Assembly: GCF_005145045.1 (NCBI RefSeq)
Contig: NZ_CP039692.1
Coordinates: 860,001 to 924,000, forward strand
Origin: Agrobacterium larrymoorei
GTDB taxonomy: Bacteria; Pseudomonadota; Alphaproteobacteria; Rhizobiales; Rhizobiaceae
DNA: 64,000 nucleotides
Direction: 5' to 3'
In this document: positions 29,478-37,992 of the stretch, one piece after another
Layout: each line of letters opens with the position of its first letter
How positions within the stretch are numbered: position 1 is the first letter of the stretch
The notes under the pieces: generated by a model
Told to the model about the DNA's origin: nothing
Database searches by the model: none
What the model saw: only the letters and a program-made list of their open reading frames with translations
Made by a program: the position numbers and the translations under genes

Positions 29478-30665
29478 ATGCTGGCTCTTGCCAGCCGATG
29501 GAGCAGGAGAGAAACAATCGACACGAGTTCGCAGAAGCAGGAGTTGCGTGCCCGCAAGCTGACGGATTTCGTCCGCGCGGAAGCGACAGCGCTTGGCTTC
29601 GATCTCTGTCGCATCACCTCGGCTGATGCCATTCCGCTTGCGCCGGAAAGACTGCGAGATTTTCTCGATAATGGCTTCCACGGCACAATGGCGTGGATGG
29701 AAGAAACGCAAGAGCGCAGGGCGAATCCGAAGACGCTGTGGAGCGAGGTGCGCTCCGTCGTCATGTTCGGCCTCAACTACGGACCTGACGAGGATCCAAG
29801 ACAGCTTCTTTCCCAAGCGGACAAGGCCGCGATTTCCGTTTACGCCAGAAATCGGGATTATCACGATGTCATCAAGGGCCGCCTGAAGGAAATCGCGACG
29901 CGTTTCGCTGCGCGTGCGGGCGAAGACGTCAAGGTTTTTGTCGACACGGCACCCGTCATGGAAAAGCCTCTAGCCGCTGCTGCGGGGCTTGGCTGGCAGG
30001 GCAAGCACACCAATCTCGTCAGCCGTACCCACGGATCATGGCTGTTTCTCGGAAGCATGTTCACCACGGCGGAACTCTGTCTGGACGAAGCGGAACGGGA
30101 TCATTGCGGCTCCTGCCGGGCCTGCCTCGATGCGTGCCCTACCAGTGCCTTCCCCTCCCCCTACAAGATTGATGCACGACGCTGCATTTCTTATCTCACG
30201 ATTGAGCATAAGGGGCCGATACCGCACGAATTCCGGCCCATGATCGGCAATCGCATCTATGGCTGTGACGATTGCCTTGCGGCCTGCCCATGGAACAAGT
30301 TCGCAGCCAGCGCTTCGGAAATGAAGCTGCGAGCCCGGGAAGACCTGAAAGAACCATCCATCGCGTTTCTGTTGACGCTTGATGACGCCGCATTCCGCAG
30401 TTTCTTCAGCGGCTCGCCCGTCAAACGCATAGGCCGCAACCGCTTCATCCGCAATGTGCTGATTGCTGCCGGAAATTCCAATGATCCCTTGCTCATAGAT
30501 CAGTGCAGGCAACTGGCGGACGATGCATCGCCGGATGTGCGTGGCATGGCCATCTGGGCGCTTTCCCGGTTGATGGACAGGGAGAGCTTCCACGCTTACG
30601 CTGCAACGCACACAGCCGATGACGATTCGGATGTTCAGGAAGAATGGCGCATGGCGGGAGAGTAA
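29478..30665 (+). CDS. queG: Epoxyqueuosine reductase QueG
   Basis: QueG is a cobalamin- and iron-sulfur-dependent enzyme for the last step of queuosine synthesis in tRNA. Two 4Fe-4S motifs are intact, CGSCRACLDACP and CDDCLAACP, followed by a HEAT-like C-terminus. Homology begins around RKLTDFVRAEA. The best in-frame ATG is 29478, but it lacks a ribosome-binding site. A perfect AGGAGA (29505-29510) instead sits 6 bases before an in-frame ATC at 29517, giving IDTSSQKQEL, so translation may begin there. It overlaps the next gene by nothing; that ATG follows the stop directly. Confidence 0.9.
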   Translation: MLALASRWSRRETIDTSSQKQELRARKLTDFVRAEATALGFDLCRITSADAIPLAPERLRDFLDNGFHGTMAWMEETQERRANPKTLWSEVRSVVMFGLNYGPDEDPRQLLSQADKAAISVYARNRDYHDVIKGRLKEIATRFAARAGEDVKVFVDTAPVMEKPLAAAAGLGWQGKHTNLVSRTHGSWLFLGSMFTTAELCLDEAERDHCGSCRACLDACPTSAFPSPYKIDARRCISYLTIEHKGPIPHEFRPMIGNRIYGCDDCLAACPWNKFAASASEMKLRAREDLKEPSIAFLLTLDDAAFRSFFSGSPVKRIGRNRFIRNVLIAAGNSNDPLLIDQCRQLADDASPDVRGMAIWALSRLMDRESFHAYAATHTADDDSDVQEEWRMAGE

Positions 30666-31544
30666 ATGTCGCAGCTGATGATTTTCGGGGCCGGATATTC
30701 CGGCAAGGCAATCGCGAAAACTCTTCAGGGCAGCATGGACCGCATTTGCGGGACGACGCGCAGTACCGAACAAGCAGAGACCCTGAAAGCACTGGGGATC
30801 ACTCCCGTCATCTTTGATGGTGAGACCATAAGCGACGCTCTGCGAGCAGAACTCGCAAACACCACGCATTTCGTCCAGTCGATAGCGCCCGGCAAGGCCG
30901 GTGACCCTCTGCTGCGGCTCTGCAACGGCGCGCTTAAAGACCTCATGCCGCAACTGGAATGGGCAGCGTACCTCTCCACGGTCGGCGTCTATGGCAATCA
31001 TGACGGCGCGTGGGTGAATGAAGAAACGGAATGCAAACCTGTTTCCGCTCGATCCCTTGAACGGGTAGAGGCTGAGCAATCCTGGGCTGCGGCGGCGGAC
31101 AAGGCAGGTGTTCAGCTTTCCATTCTGAGGCTTTCAGGAATTTACGGCCCGGGGCGCAACGGTTTCATGAATCTGGAAAAGGGCACGGCCCGCCGTCTGG
31201 TCAAGAAGGATCAGGTTTTCAACCGCATCCGGGTGGAAGACATTGGCACGGCGACCGCCTTCCTCATCTCGGAAAAACACGGCGGTATTTTCAACGTGAC
31301 GGACGACGAGCCTGCACCGCCGCAGGACGTGGTCGCTTATGCGGCGGAACTGATGGGCGTTACACCGCCACCGGAGCAGGCTTTCGAGACGGCTGAACTG
31401 ACGCCGATGGCGCGCTCTTTCTATGGCGAGAACAAGCGCGTCTCCAATGGCAAACTAAAGCGCCTCGGGTTCCAGTTTACTTACCCGGAATACCGCAAGT
31501 CGCTCCAACAATTATGGGATAGCAGCCTCTGGAAAGATGAATAA
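30666..31544 (+). CDS. NAD-dependent epimerase / SDR family protein (YeeZ-like)
   Basis: The 292-residue protein has a Rossmann start MIFGAGYSGKAIAKTL (about 5-20), the STVGVYG strand carrying the Tyr, and the atypical-SDR continuation LRLSGIYGPGRNGF. Its first codon follows the queG stop directly, so the two are co-transcribed. The substrate is unknown. Confidence 0.85.
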   Translation: MSQLMIFGAGYSGKAIAKTLQGSMDRICGTTRSTEQAETLKALGITPVIFDGETISDALRAELANTTHFVQSIAPGKAGDPLLRLCNGALKDLMPQLEWAAYLSTVGVYGNHDGAWVNEETECKPVSARSLERVEAEQSWAAAADKAGVQLSILRLSGIYGPGRNGFMNLEKGTARRLVKKDQVFNRIRVEDIGTATAFLISEKHGGIFNVTDDEPAPPQDVVAYAAELMGVTPPPEQAFETAELTPMARSFYGENKRVSNGKLKRLGFQFTYPEYRKSLQQLWDSSLWKDE

Positions 31545-31802
31545 CTGTTCATCTTCATTGGTTGAAAAATCCATCCAACGACAGTTTTCAGGAAGTTTCT
31601 AATCGCCATATTTGCTTTTAACCTTTTATTAATGCGCAAATTTAACGGAAATTTTCAGCCTTTAGAAAAATATTTCACCGTGATTCCGTGAACCGATTCA
31701 TGAAATACTTAACGCGCAACGAATTTCTGCCTTGCGATTGATTCTAAAGAAATTTTTGCGGGATACATCGAAAGCTATCTAAAACTCGCCAGAGTGATTC
31801 TC
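31545..31802. other. AT-rich non-coding region upstream of the rlpA-like gene
   Basis: This is the first part of a 381-base gene-free gap. It is markedly AT-rich and has no convincing coding frame or RNA gene. It probably holds promoter sequence for the RlpA-like gene; I cannot pick out a specific promoter. Confidence 0.5.
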
Positions 31803-31836
31803 ATCACGAATGTTACACACTGTAACACTTCGTGAT
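31803..31836. promoter_or_regulatory. 34-base nested palindrome upstream of the rlpA-like gene
   Basis: Outer arms ATCACGAA (31803-31810) and TTCGTGAT (31829-31836) enclose inner arms TGTTACA and TGTAACA around CAC, with one unpaired base. It is a candidate operator or 5'-leader hairpin, 89 bases before the TTG start. A second small repeat GGCAA/TTGCC follows it. Confidence 0.65.
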
Positions 31837-31925
31837 TGGAAGAAGGCAAGTTTTTGCCATTTTTCGCTCGCCCTACAGTCTCCGCAATTCATTCGGCGCG
31901 GGGCCGAGTATCAGGGAAGCACAGT

Positions 31926-32294
31926 TTGACGAATATCCGACGCAAGACTTTCGCGGCCGCAACTATTGCCGCGTGCTGTTTCATCGTTCCTCTTCAGGCC
32001 AATGCCGCTAATGGATGTGGCGGCGCATCTTGGTATGCTCTCAGCTCCAAGACTGCTTCGGGCGAGAGAATGAACGCCTCCAATCTTACCGCTGCACATC
32101 GCTCCTTGCGCTTCGGCACTAAGGTCAAGGTTACGAACTCCCGTAACGGCAAGGCCGTTGTGGTGCGCATCAATGACCGTGGCCCCTTCATCAAGGGTCG
32201 TGTTCTCGATCTCTCCAAGGCTGCCGCCAAGAACATAGGCATGGTAAGCTCCGGCACGGCAAAGGTCTGCTACGAGGTTCTGGCCTCCAATTAA
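31926..32294 (+). CDS. Septal ring lytic transglycosylase RlpA family protein
   Basis: The 122-residue exported protein has a signal peptide (about 1-27, cleavage near LQANAANG) and a double-psi beta-barrel domain with [20 protein letters not shown] and [17 protein letters not shown]. It lacks the C-terminal SPOR domain of full RlpA, so it is a short DPBB-only member. The start is taken as TTG 31926, preceded by AGGGAAG; the frame stays open upstream to 31836 without similarity. The catalytic role is inferred from the family. Confidence 0.85.
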   Translation: MTNIRRKTFAAATIAACCFIVPLQANAANGCGGASWYALSSKTASGERMNASNLTAAHRSLRFGTKVKVTNSRNGKAVVVRINDRGPFIKGRVLDLSKAAAKNIGMVSSGTAKVCYEVLASN

Positions 32295-32395
32295 GCGGAG
32301 GATTTCCGAACAGGATTTTCGGGAATTCTTGCCAAAGCCTTGCCCTCGCCGCCATTCGCGTCTACCAACCGGGCAATCACGGAAAGAGGTAGACA

Positions 32396-33685
32396 ATGCG
32401 TTTGGGCGGGCGTTTAGCCGGGGCAATCGAAGTGTTGGCAGATATCGAGGCGCGCAGACGCCCGGTTGCCGACGCACTGAAAGACTGGGGACTGGCGCAT
32501 CGTTTCGCTGGTTCCGGCGATAGGGCCGCCATCGGCAACATCGTTTACGATGCCCTTCGCATGAAACTTTCCCACGCATGGTTGATGGATGACGAGAGCG
32601 CCAACGCGCTCGGCTATGCCGTTATGCTGCGTCAATGGGGGAAGACGCCGGAGCAACTGGCTGCGGAATTCGAGGGCGACAAATTCGCGCCTGCTCCTCT
32701 TTCAGAAGACGCTATCAAAGCATTCAACACGCGCTCTCTTTCCGATGCACCGCTTCATGTCCAAGGCGATATTCCGGAATGGGTTCAACCTTCGCTCGAG
32801 GCTTCCTTCGCAGACCAGTGGCTGCGACAGGCGCAGGCCTTGAACGAGCGCCCGACACTGGACTTGCGTGCAAACACATTAAAGGCGAACCGCGACAAGG
32901 TTCTCAAGGCGCTTGAAGAAGCCGGAGCCGAGGCCACCCGGATCGCCCGCCAGGGCGTGCGTATTCCGGCAGGCGCTGGCCCGTCGCGGCTGCCCAATGT
33001 GACGGCTGAACTTTCCTTCCAGAAAGGCTGGTTCGAGGTGCAGGACGAAGGTTCGCAGATCGTTGCCGATCTCGTCGGCGCGCAGGAAGGCGAACAGATT
33101 TTGGATTACTGCGCAGGCGGCGGCGGCAAGACGCTCGCCATGTCTGCGAGCATGAACAATAAGGGCCAGGTCCACGCTTTCGATGCGGACCGCAAGCGCC
33201 TTGCGCCTATCATCGAACGGCTGAAGCGCGCTGGCACGCGCAACGTTCAGGTGCACGACCGCCCGGCCGGATTGGCTGCGTTTCGCGAGAAATTCGACCG
33301 CGTGCTGGTGGACGCACCCTGCACCGGCACCGGCACATGGCGCAGGCGCCCAGATACGAAGTGGCGCCTGACGCAGCGAAATCTCGAGGAGCGCGTGGGC
33401 CAGCAGGCGGAAGCTCTGGATCAGGCAAAGACGTTCGTGCGTCCCGGTGGTGAGCTGCTCTATGTAACCTGCTCCGTTTTGCCTGAAGAGAATGAGCGGC
33501 AAGTCCGCCGCTTCTGCGCGGAAAACTCTGAATTCTCGATCAAGTCCGCTCTCGACCGCTGGACGAAGACCTTCGGCGCTGCAGCCTCAAAACCTCATTC
33601 GCCAGACGGCGAAACCGTGACGCTGACACCGGCTACGACAGATACTGACGGCTTCTTCTTCTGCGTCATGAAGCGCGACGGCTGA
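32396..33685 (+). CDS. RsmB/NOP-family rRNA (cytosine-5)-methyltransferase
   Basis: The 429-residue S-adenosylmethionine-dependent enzyme would methylate cytosine-5 of RNA. It has an NusB-like N-terminal helical part, a SAM-binding segment LDYCAGGGGKTLAMS, and the two catalytic cysteines in DAPCTGTGTWRRRPD and YVTCSVLPEEN. This is consistent with RsmB, but other NOP paralogues exist in rhizobia, so no gene symbol is assigned. The ATG is preceded by GGAAAGAGG. Confidence 0.88.
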   Translation: MRLGGRLAGAIEVLADIEARRRPVADALKDWGLAHRFAGSGDRAAIGNIVYDALRMKLSHAWLMDDESANALGYAVMLRQWGKTPEQLAAEFEGDKFAPAPLSEDAIKAFNTRSLSDAPLHVQGDIPEWVQPSLEASFADQWLRQAQALNERPTLDLRANTLKANRDKVLKALEEAGAEATRIARQGVRIPAGAGPSRLPNVTAELSFQKGWFEVQDEGSQIVADLVGAQEGEQILDYCAGGGGKTLAMSASMNNKGQVHAFDADRKRLAPIIERLKRAGTRNVQVHDRPAGLAAFREKFDRVLVDAPCTGTGTWRRRPDTKWRLTQRNLEERVGQQAEALDQAKTFVRPGGELLYVTCSVLPEENERQVRRFCAENSEFSIKSALDRWTKTFGAAASKPHSPDGETVTLTPATTDTDGFFFCVMKRDG

Positions 33686-33707
33686 TCGATTTTTGCCTGC
33701 TCGAAGT

Positions 33708-33738
33708 GCCCGGCATCTGCTTTCTCTCAATGCCGGGC
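33708..33738 (+). terminator. Hairpin after the RsmB-like gene
   Basis: Perfect arms GCCCGGCAT (33708-33716) and ATGCCGGGC (33730-33738) lie 22 bases after the stop. There is no T-run, so it may be a weak or Rho-assisted terminator. It ends just before the ICE-like site. Confidence 0.55.
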
Positions 33739-33743
33739 GCCTT

Positions 33744-33760
33744 GTTGGAAATCTTCTAAA
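33744..33760. promoter_or_regulatory. Irr/ICE-like iron-control box
   Basis: GTTGGAAATCTTCTAAA aligns with the rhizobial Irr/ICE consensus TTTAGAATNATTCTAAA at 12 of 16 fixed positions. It lies 84 bases upstream of the imelysin ATG and just before a TTGACA (33770-33775) that could be the -35. The regulator and direction of control are inferred. Confidence 0.5.
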
Positions 33761-33842
33761 CTAGAATGTTTGACACAAGTTTGTGATTGGTTCAGAACTC
33801 GCCCTCACAGCCTCGTTACTGGAGCGCTGAACAGGAGAGAGC

Positions 33843-35120
33843 ATGTTCCGCAAAACCGTCCTCAGCGCCAGTGCCGCGCTTCTAGCCGCTTCAGTGGCAT
33901 TCACCGCCCTTCCCGCACGCGCCGCGACCGATCCGGCTGCAGTGGTCAAGCATTACGCCGAGCTTGCGCAGGCCAAATATCAGGATTCGCTGACAACGGC
34001 GGAAGCGCTGGACAAAGCCATCGATGCGCTGATCGCCACGCCGAGTGAGGCGAACCTGAAGGCGGCTCGCGCAGCCTGGATAAAGGCGCGCGTTCCCTAC
34101 CAGCAGTCCGAGGTCTATCGCTTCGGCAACCCTATCGTCGATGAGTGGGAGGGCAAGGTAAACGCCTGGCCGCTGGATGAAGGTCTGATCGATTATGTCG
34201 ATAGCTCCTACGGCACCGAGAGCGACGAGAACGAACTCTACACCGCCAACATCATCGCCAACAAAGAGATCACCGTTGGTGGCGAAAAAGTGGATGCATC
34301 CAAGATCACCCCGGATCTGATCCGCAGCCTTGCCGAAGCGGGCGAAGTGGAAGCCAACGTCACCACTGGCTATCACGCCATCGAGTTTCTGCTTTGGGGC
34401 CAGGATTTGAACGGCACCGGCCCCGGTGCTGGCAACCGCCCCTACACAGATTACGACACCAAGAACTGCACGGGCGGCAATTGCGACCGCCGCGCGGATT
34501 ACCTCAAGGCTGCGTCAACGCTTCTGGTCGCCGATCTTCGAGAAATGGCCGCCAACTGGGCGGCGGATGGCGAAGCAACGAAGGCGGTGGAAGCCGACCC
34601 CAAGAAGGGCTTGACGGCGATCCTAACCGGTATGGGTTCGCTCTCTTATGGCGAACTTGCCGGTGAGCGCATGAAACTCGGCCTTCTGCTGCACGATCCC
34701 GAAGAAGAGCATGACTGCTTCTCCGACAACACTTACAACTCGCACCTGAACGACGCCATCGGCATCGCATCCGCTTACACCGGCGAATATACGCGCGTGG
34801 ACGGAACGAAAATGACCGGCCCATCGCTTTCGCAACTGGTTGCCGCCAGCGACAAGAAGCTGGACGACGAGATGAAGGCCAAGCTCAACAAGACGCTCGA
34901 TGCCATGCACGCCATGGAAAAACGTGCCCAGACCGTTGAAGCCTACGACCAGATGATCGGCGAAGGCAACAAGGAAGGCAACGCAACCGTGCAGGCCGCC
35001 ATCGACGGGCTTCTCGACCAGACCAAGACCGTAGAGCGCGTCATTGCCGCCCTCGATCTCGGCAAGATCGAACTCGAAGGCTCCGAGAGCCTGGACAACC
35101 CCAACGCCGTGTTCAAGTAA
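33843..35120 (+). CDS. Imelysin family protein (peptidase M75-like), first copy
   Basis: The 425-residue exported protein has a signal peptide (about 1-28, ending ALPARA) and an imelysin domain with the GXHXXE motif as GYHAIEFLLWG (His178, Glu181). Imelysin-like proteins are associated with iron uptake and lie in the periplasm or outer membrane; proteolysis is not established. It heads the gene set with the di-heme protein, a second imelysin and DUF1513. An Irr-like box lies upstream. It ends in a GC-rich hairpin. Confidence 0.88.
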   Translation: MFRKTVLSASAALLAASVAFTALPARAATDPAAVVKHYAELAQAKYQDSLTTAEALDKAIDALIATPSEANLKAARAAWIKARVPYQQSEVYRFGNPIVDEWEGKVNAWPLDEGLIDYVDSSYGTESDENELYTANIIANKEITVGGEKVDASKITPDLIRSLAEAGEVEANVTTGYHAIEFLLWGQDLNGTGPGAGNRPYTDYDTKNCTGGNCDRRADYLKAASTLLVADLREMAANWAADGEATKAVEADPKKGLTAILTGMGSLSYGELAGERMKLGLLLHDPEEEHDCFSDNTYNSHLNDAIGIASAYTGEYTRVDGTKMTGPSLSQLVAASDKKLDDEMKAKLNKTLDAMHAMEKRAQTVEAYDQMIGEGNKEGNATVQAAIDGLLDQTKTVERVIAALDLGKIELEGSESLDNPNAVFK

Positions 35121-35128
35121 GATATCGA

Positions 35129-35155
35129 AAGGGCCGTTGATGAACGGCGGCCCTT
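35129..35155 (+). terminator. Hairpin after the first imelysin gene
   Basis: Arms AAGGGCC and GGCCCTT with an inner GTT/AAC pair and a 3-base bulge follow the stop by 8 bases. No T-run; it is probably a partial terminator or mRNA-stabilising structure within the gene set. Confidence 0.55.
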
Positions 35156-35208
35156 CGTCTCATGTCATAGGCCTTCAGGCTATCGTGCAACGAATGCTTC
35201 ATACTCCC

Positions 35209-35318
35209 CGTCATCCCGGACTTGATCCGGGATCCAGCGGCGCCGCGTCTGCGGCGCAGGGAAGCATTTTGCCGCCGAGATGCGTAGCTGCTGAGTGCCG
35301 CGTCAGGCCCGGCATGAC
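35209..35318. repeat. Palindromic intergenic repeat, copy B (imelysin - di-heme gene)
   Basis: It starts CGTCATCCCGG and ends ATGACG. The hairpin CCCGGA/TCCGGG around CTTGA is followed by GGATCCA, then a GC-rich middle and a second arm. The architecture matches copy A at 20270. It lies between the first imelysin gene and the di-heme gene, 43 bases before the latter's ATG. Confidence 0.75.
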
Positions 35319-35360
35319 GCAGAACGCGGCTTGCTTCTTTGTTTCGGTGGACGATCTTCC

Positions 35361-36869
35361 ATGAAACGGTCGCACCTACGTCCCCTCGTTTTGTCGATGG
35401 TCTGTGCTTCAGTTGGCGCCTTTGCGGCCGATCAAGCAACCCGTACCGATCTCTCCAAATCCGATCTCAACCGCGTCCGGCAGGTTACGAAACCCACCAC
35501 GGATTTTTCAAAACCCGAGCCATTCGAGGCAATGTCCGCTGGCGCGACGACCACGCAAGCGGTCTCTAGCACCACTGCTTTCTCCCAGCCCTCCGCCAGC
35601 ATCACCTTCGAGCAGCAGCAGGATTTCAAACTGGGAAATGCGCTGTTCCAGAAGCTCTGGGTGTCGTCGCCATCCTCCACGCAGGCATCCGATGGCTTGG
35701 GCCCACTTTACAACGCCCGCTCCTGCCAGACCTGTCACATCAATGATGGCCGAGGCCGCCCTCCACGTGACGGGGAAGATGCGGTGTCGATGTTGTTGCG
35801 GCTGGCGCGGCCTGCGAGAACCGAGGCCGAACGAGCGCGGGTTCAGGATCATCACGCGCTGAATTTGCCGGATGTCACCTATGGCGCACAGCTTCAAAAC
35901 CTTGCCGTACCGGGCCTGAATGCGGAGGGAAGGCTCAAGATTACCTATGAAGAGCGTGAGGTTGCGCTTGGCGATGGCGAAATTATCCATTTGCGCAAAC
36001 CCACCTACAGTATCGATGGTTTGAACTACGGACCGCTCGAAACCGATACGACGCTGTCCCCCCGCATCGCGCAAGCGACGCTGGGCCTTGGTTTGATCGA
36101 GGCCATCCCGCAGGAAGATATTCTGGCCGGTGCCAACACTGGTGACACCAACGGTATTACGGGCAAGCCAGCCTGGGTGCGGGATCACCGCACGGGACAG
36201 ATCGCACTCGGTCGTTTTGGCTGGAAAGCGCAAAATGCAACCGTTCGGGATCAGGCTGCCGATGCCTTTTCCAACGACCTGGGCATCTCGACACCGGATA
36301 CGCCCAACGCTTATGGCGATTGCACCAAGAAACAGACCGACTGTCTGGCGATGCCCAACGGTGTGCAGAAGCGGCTGGGCAACACGGAAGCGCCCTCTCC
36401 CGTTCTCGATCTGGTAACATTCTACACGGAAAATCTTGGTGTGCCCGCCAGACGCGATGTAGATGCGCCGGCGGTTCTGCGGGGCAAGCAGATGTTTTAT
36501 GACAGTGGGTGCGCCGCGTGCCACAGGCCGAAATTCGTGACGCGGCGCGATGCCGCCGATCCGCTTCATTCCTTCCAGCTCATCTGGCCCTATTCCGATT
36601 TTTTGCTCCACGATATGGGTGAAGAGCTTGCCGATGGGCAACAGGTGGGTGAAGCCAGCGGACAGGAATGGCGCACGCCGCCGCTCTGGGGTATCGGCCT
36701 CACAGAGGCCGTCAACGGCAACGCGTTTTATCTGCATGACGGACGGGCGCGCAGCCTGACCGAAGCCATTCTCTGGCACGGCGGCGAGGCACAAATGGCG
36801 CGCGACGCCTTTGCCGCCTTGCAAAAAACCGACCGGCAGGCTTTGCTCACATTTCTGGAGTCTCTTTGA
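35361..36869 (+). CDS. Di-heme oxidoreductase family protein (DUF1111)
   Basis: The 502-residue exported cytochrome has a signal peptide (about 1-22) and two haem c sites, CQTCH (122-126) and CAACH (384-388), as in the di-haem oxidoreductase family (PF06537) related to cytochrome c peroxidases. ATG 35361 is chosen because it starts the signal peptide; the frame opens further upstream. The redox partner and substrate are unknown. Its stop overlaps the second imelysin start by one base, showing coupling. Confidence 0.88.
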   Translation: MKRSHLRPLVLSMVCASVGAFAADQATRTDLSKSDLNRVRQVTKPTTDFSKPEPFEAMSAGATTTQAVSSTTAFSQPSASITFEQQQDFKLGNALFQKLWVSSPSSTQASDGLGPLYNARSCQTCHINDGRGRPPRDGEDAVSMLLRLARPARTEAERARVQDHHALNLPDVTYGAQLQNLAVPGLNAEGRLKITYEEREVALGDGEIIHLRKPTYSIDGLNYGPLETDTTLSPRIAQATLGLGLIEAIPQEDILAGANTGDTNGITGKPAWVRDHRTGQIALGRFGWKAQNATVRDQAADAFSNDLGISTPDTPNAYGDCTKKQTDCLAMPNGVQKRLGNTEAPSPVLDLVTFYTENLGVPARRDVDAPAVLRGKQMFYDSGCAACHRPKFVTRRDAADPLHSFQLIWPYSDFLLHDMGEELADGQQVGEASGQEWRTPPLWGIGLTEAVNGNAFYLHDGRARSLTEAILWHGGEAQMARDAFAALQKTDRQALLTFLESL

Positions 36870-37990
36870 TGGACGTTTCAATGCGAAAACTTCTCGCGAC
36901 CCTACCGCTGATGCTCGTTCTCAGTCTCGGATCCGCCAAGGCGCAGGATGTGGAACTATTGCCACCGCCCCCTCTTGACCCTGCCAAGGTGCGCGCCACC
37001 ATGGAAAAGGCCGTGGATGGCTTCATTCGCCCCGGTTACGAGAACTTCCGCGACAAGGCGAAAACGCTCGAAGGGTCCCTGCAGGCTTTGTGCAGGGCGC
37101 CGACGCCGGATGCCGTGAAGACGGCGAAGGATGAGTTCGCCCAAACCGTGGATGCATGGTCGCGCATCGAAATCGTCCGTGTCGGCCCCGTCATCGAGCA
37201 GAACCGGTTCGAGCGCATTCTCTATTACCCGGACAAGAAGGGTCTGGGGCTGAAACAGGTCCAGCGCTATCTTTCCGACAAGGACGAGAGCGTAACGACG
37301 GCAGATGGCCTGAAAGGCAAAAGCGTTGCGGCACAGGGGCTCGGCGCGTTGGAATTCGTGCTTTACGGCACCGGATCGGACGCACTCAACTCCGAACAGA
37401 ACGGCTTCCGCTGCCGCTATGGCGCGGCGATTGCGGGCAATCTTGCCAATATCGGCGCAGAACTCGTGACGATCTGGAGCGCCCCGGATGGTACCGCACG
37501 CAACTGGAAAGAGCCGGGGCCGAACAACCCGGTTTTCCGGGACGAGCGGGAAGCGCTGGTTGCGCTGCTGGGCATTCTCGTTCACGCATCCGAAGCGATC
37601 CGGGACCAGCGCATCGAAACCTTTTACAAAGGGCCGGATAACGTCAAATTTCCGCGCACTGCGATTTACTGGCGCTCCGACCTGACATGGAAAAGCATCG
37701 GCGACAATATCGCTGCGGTGCAGGATTTGCTCCATGTCGCCCATATGGGAGACCTGTTGCCGCCCGATCAGCGCTCCATTATCGGCTCCATCGATTTCAT
37801 TGCAAAATCCATGGTCCGCGTTTCCGGCACCATCGAGCCCGATGTCGAGAAAGCCCTTTCCGACGACAAAGAACGCGGCAAGGTGGACTATCTGCTTTTG
37901 AACGGAAGGGATCTGATCTACCGCATCAACGACCAGTACGGCGGCGCAATCGGTCTCAGTTCCGGCTTCTCCTTCTCCGACGGAGATTGA
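36869..37990 (+). CDS. Imelysin family protein, second copy
   Basis: The 373-residue protein has a signal peptide (about 1-25, ending GSAKAQ) and an imelysin fold, but the GXHXXE region reads LGALEFVLYG, so the His is absent while the Glu is kept. It is thus a divergent partner of the first copy. The ATG overlaps the di-heme stop (TGATG); an alternative ATG lies 12 bases on. DUF1513 begins 2 bases after its stop. Confidence 0.85.
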   Translation: MDVSMRKLLATLPLMLVLSLGSAKAQDVELLPPPPLDPAKVRATMEKAVDGFIRPGYENFRDKAKTLEGSLQALCRAPTPDAVKTAKDEFAQTVDAWSRIEIVRVGPVIEQNRFERILYYPDKKGLGLKQVQRYLSDKDESVTTADGLKGKSVAAQGLGALEFVLYGTGSDALNSEQNGFRCRYGAAIAGNLANIGAELVTIWSAPDGTARNWKEPGPNNPVFRDEREALVALLGILVHASEAIRDQRIETFYKGPDNVKFPRTAIYWRSDLTWKSIGDNIAAVQDLLHVAHMGDLLPPDQRSIIGSIDFIAKSMVRVSGTIEPDVEKALSDDKERGKVDYLLLNGRDLIYRINDQYGGAIGLSSGFSFSDGD

Positions 37991-37992
37991 TC

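Noticed and set aside
35508..36881. A 457-residue minus-strand reading frame opposite the di-heme gene
   Set aside because: The plus strand carries haem-binding motifs and a signal peptide; the reverse frame is an artefact of high-GC codon use.
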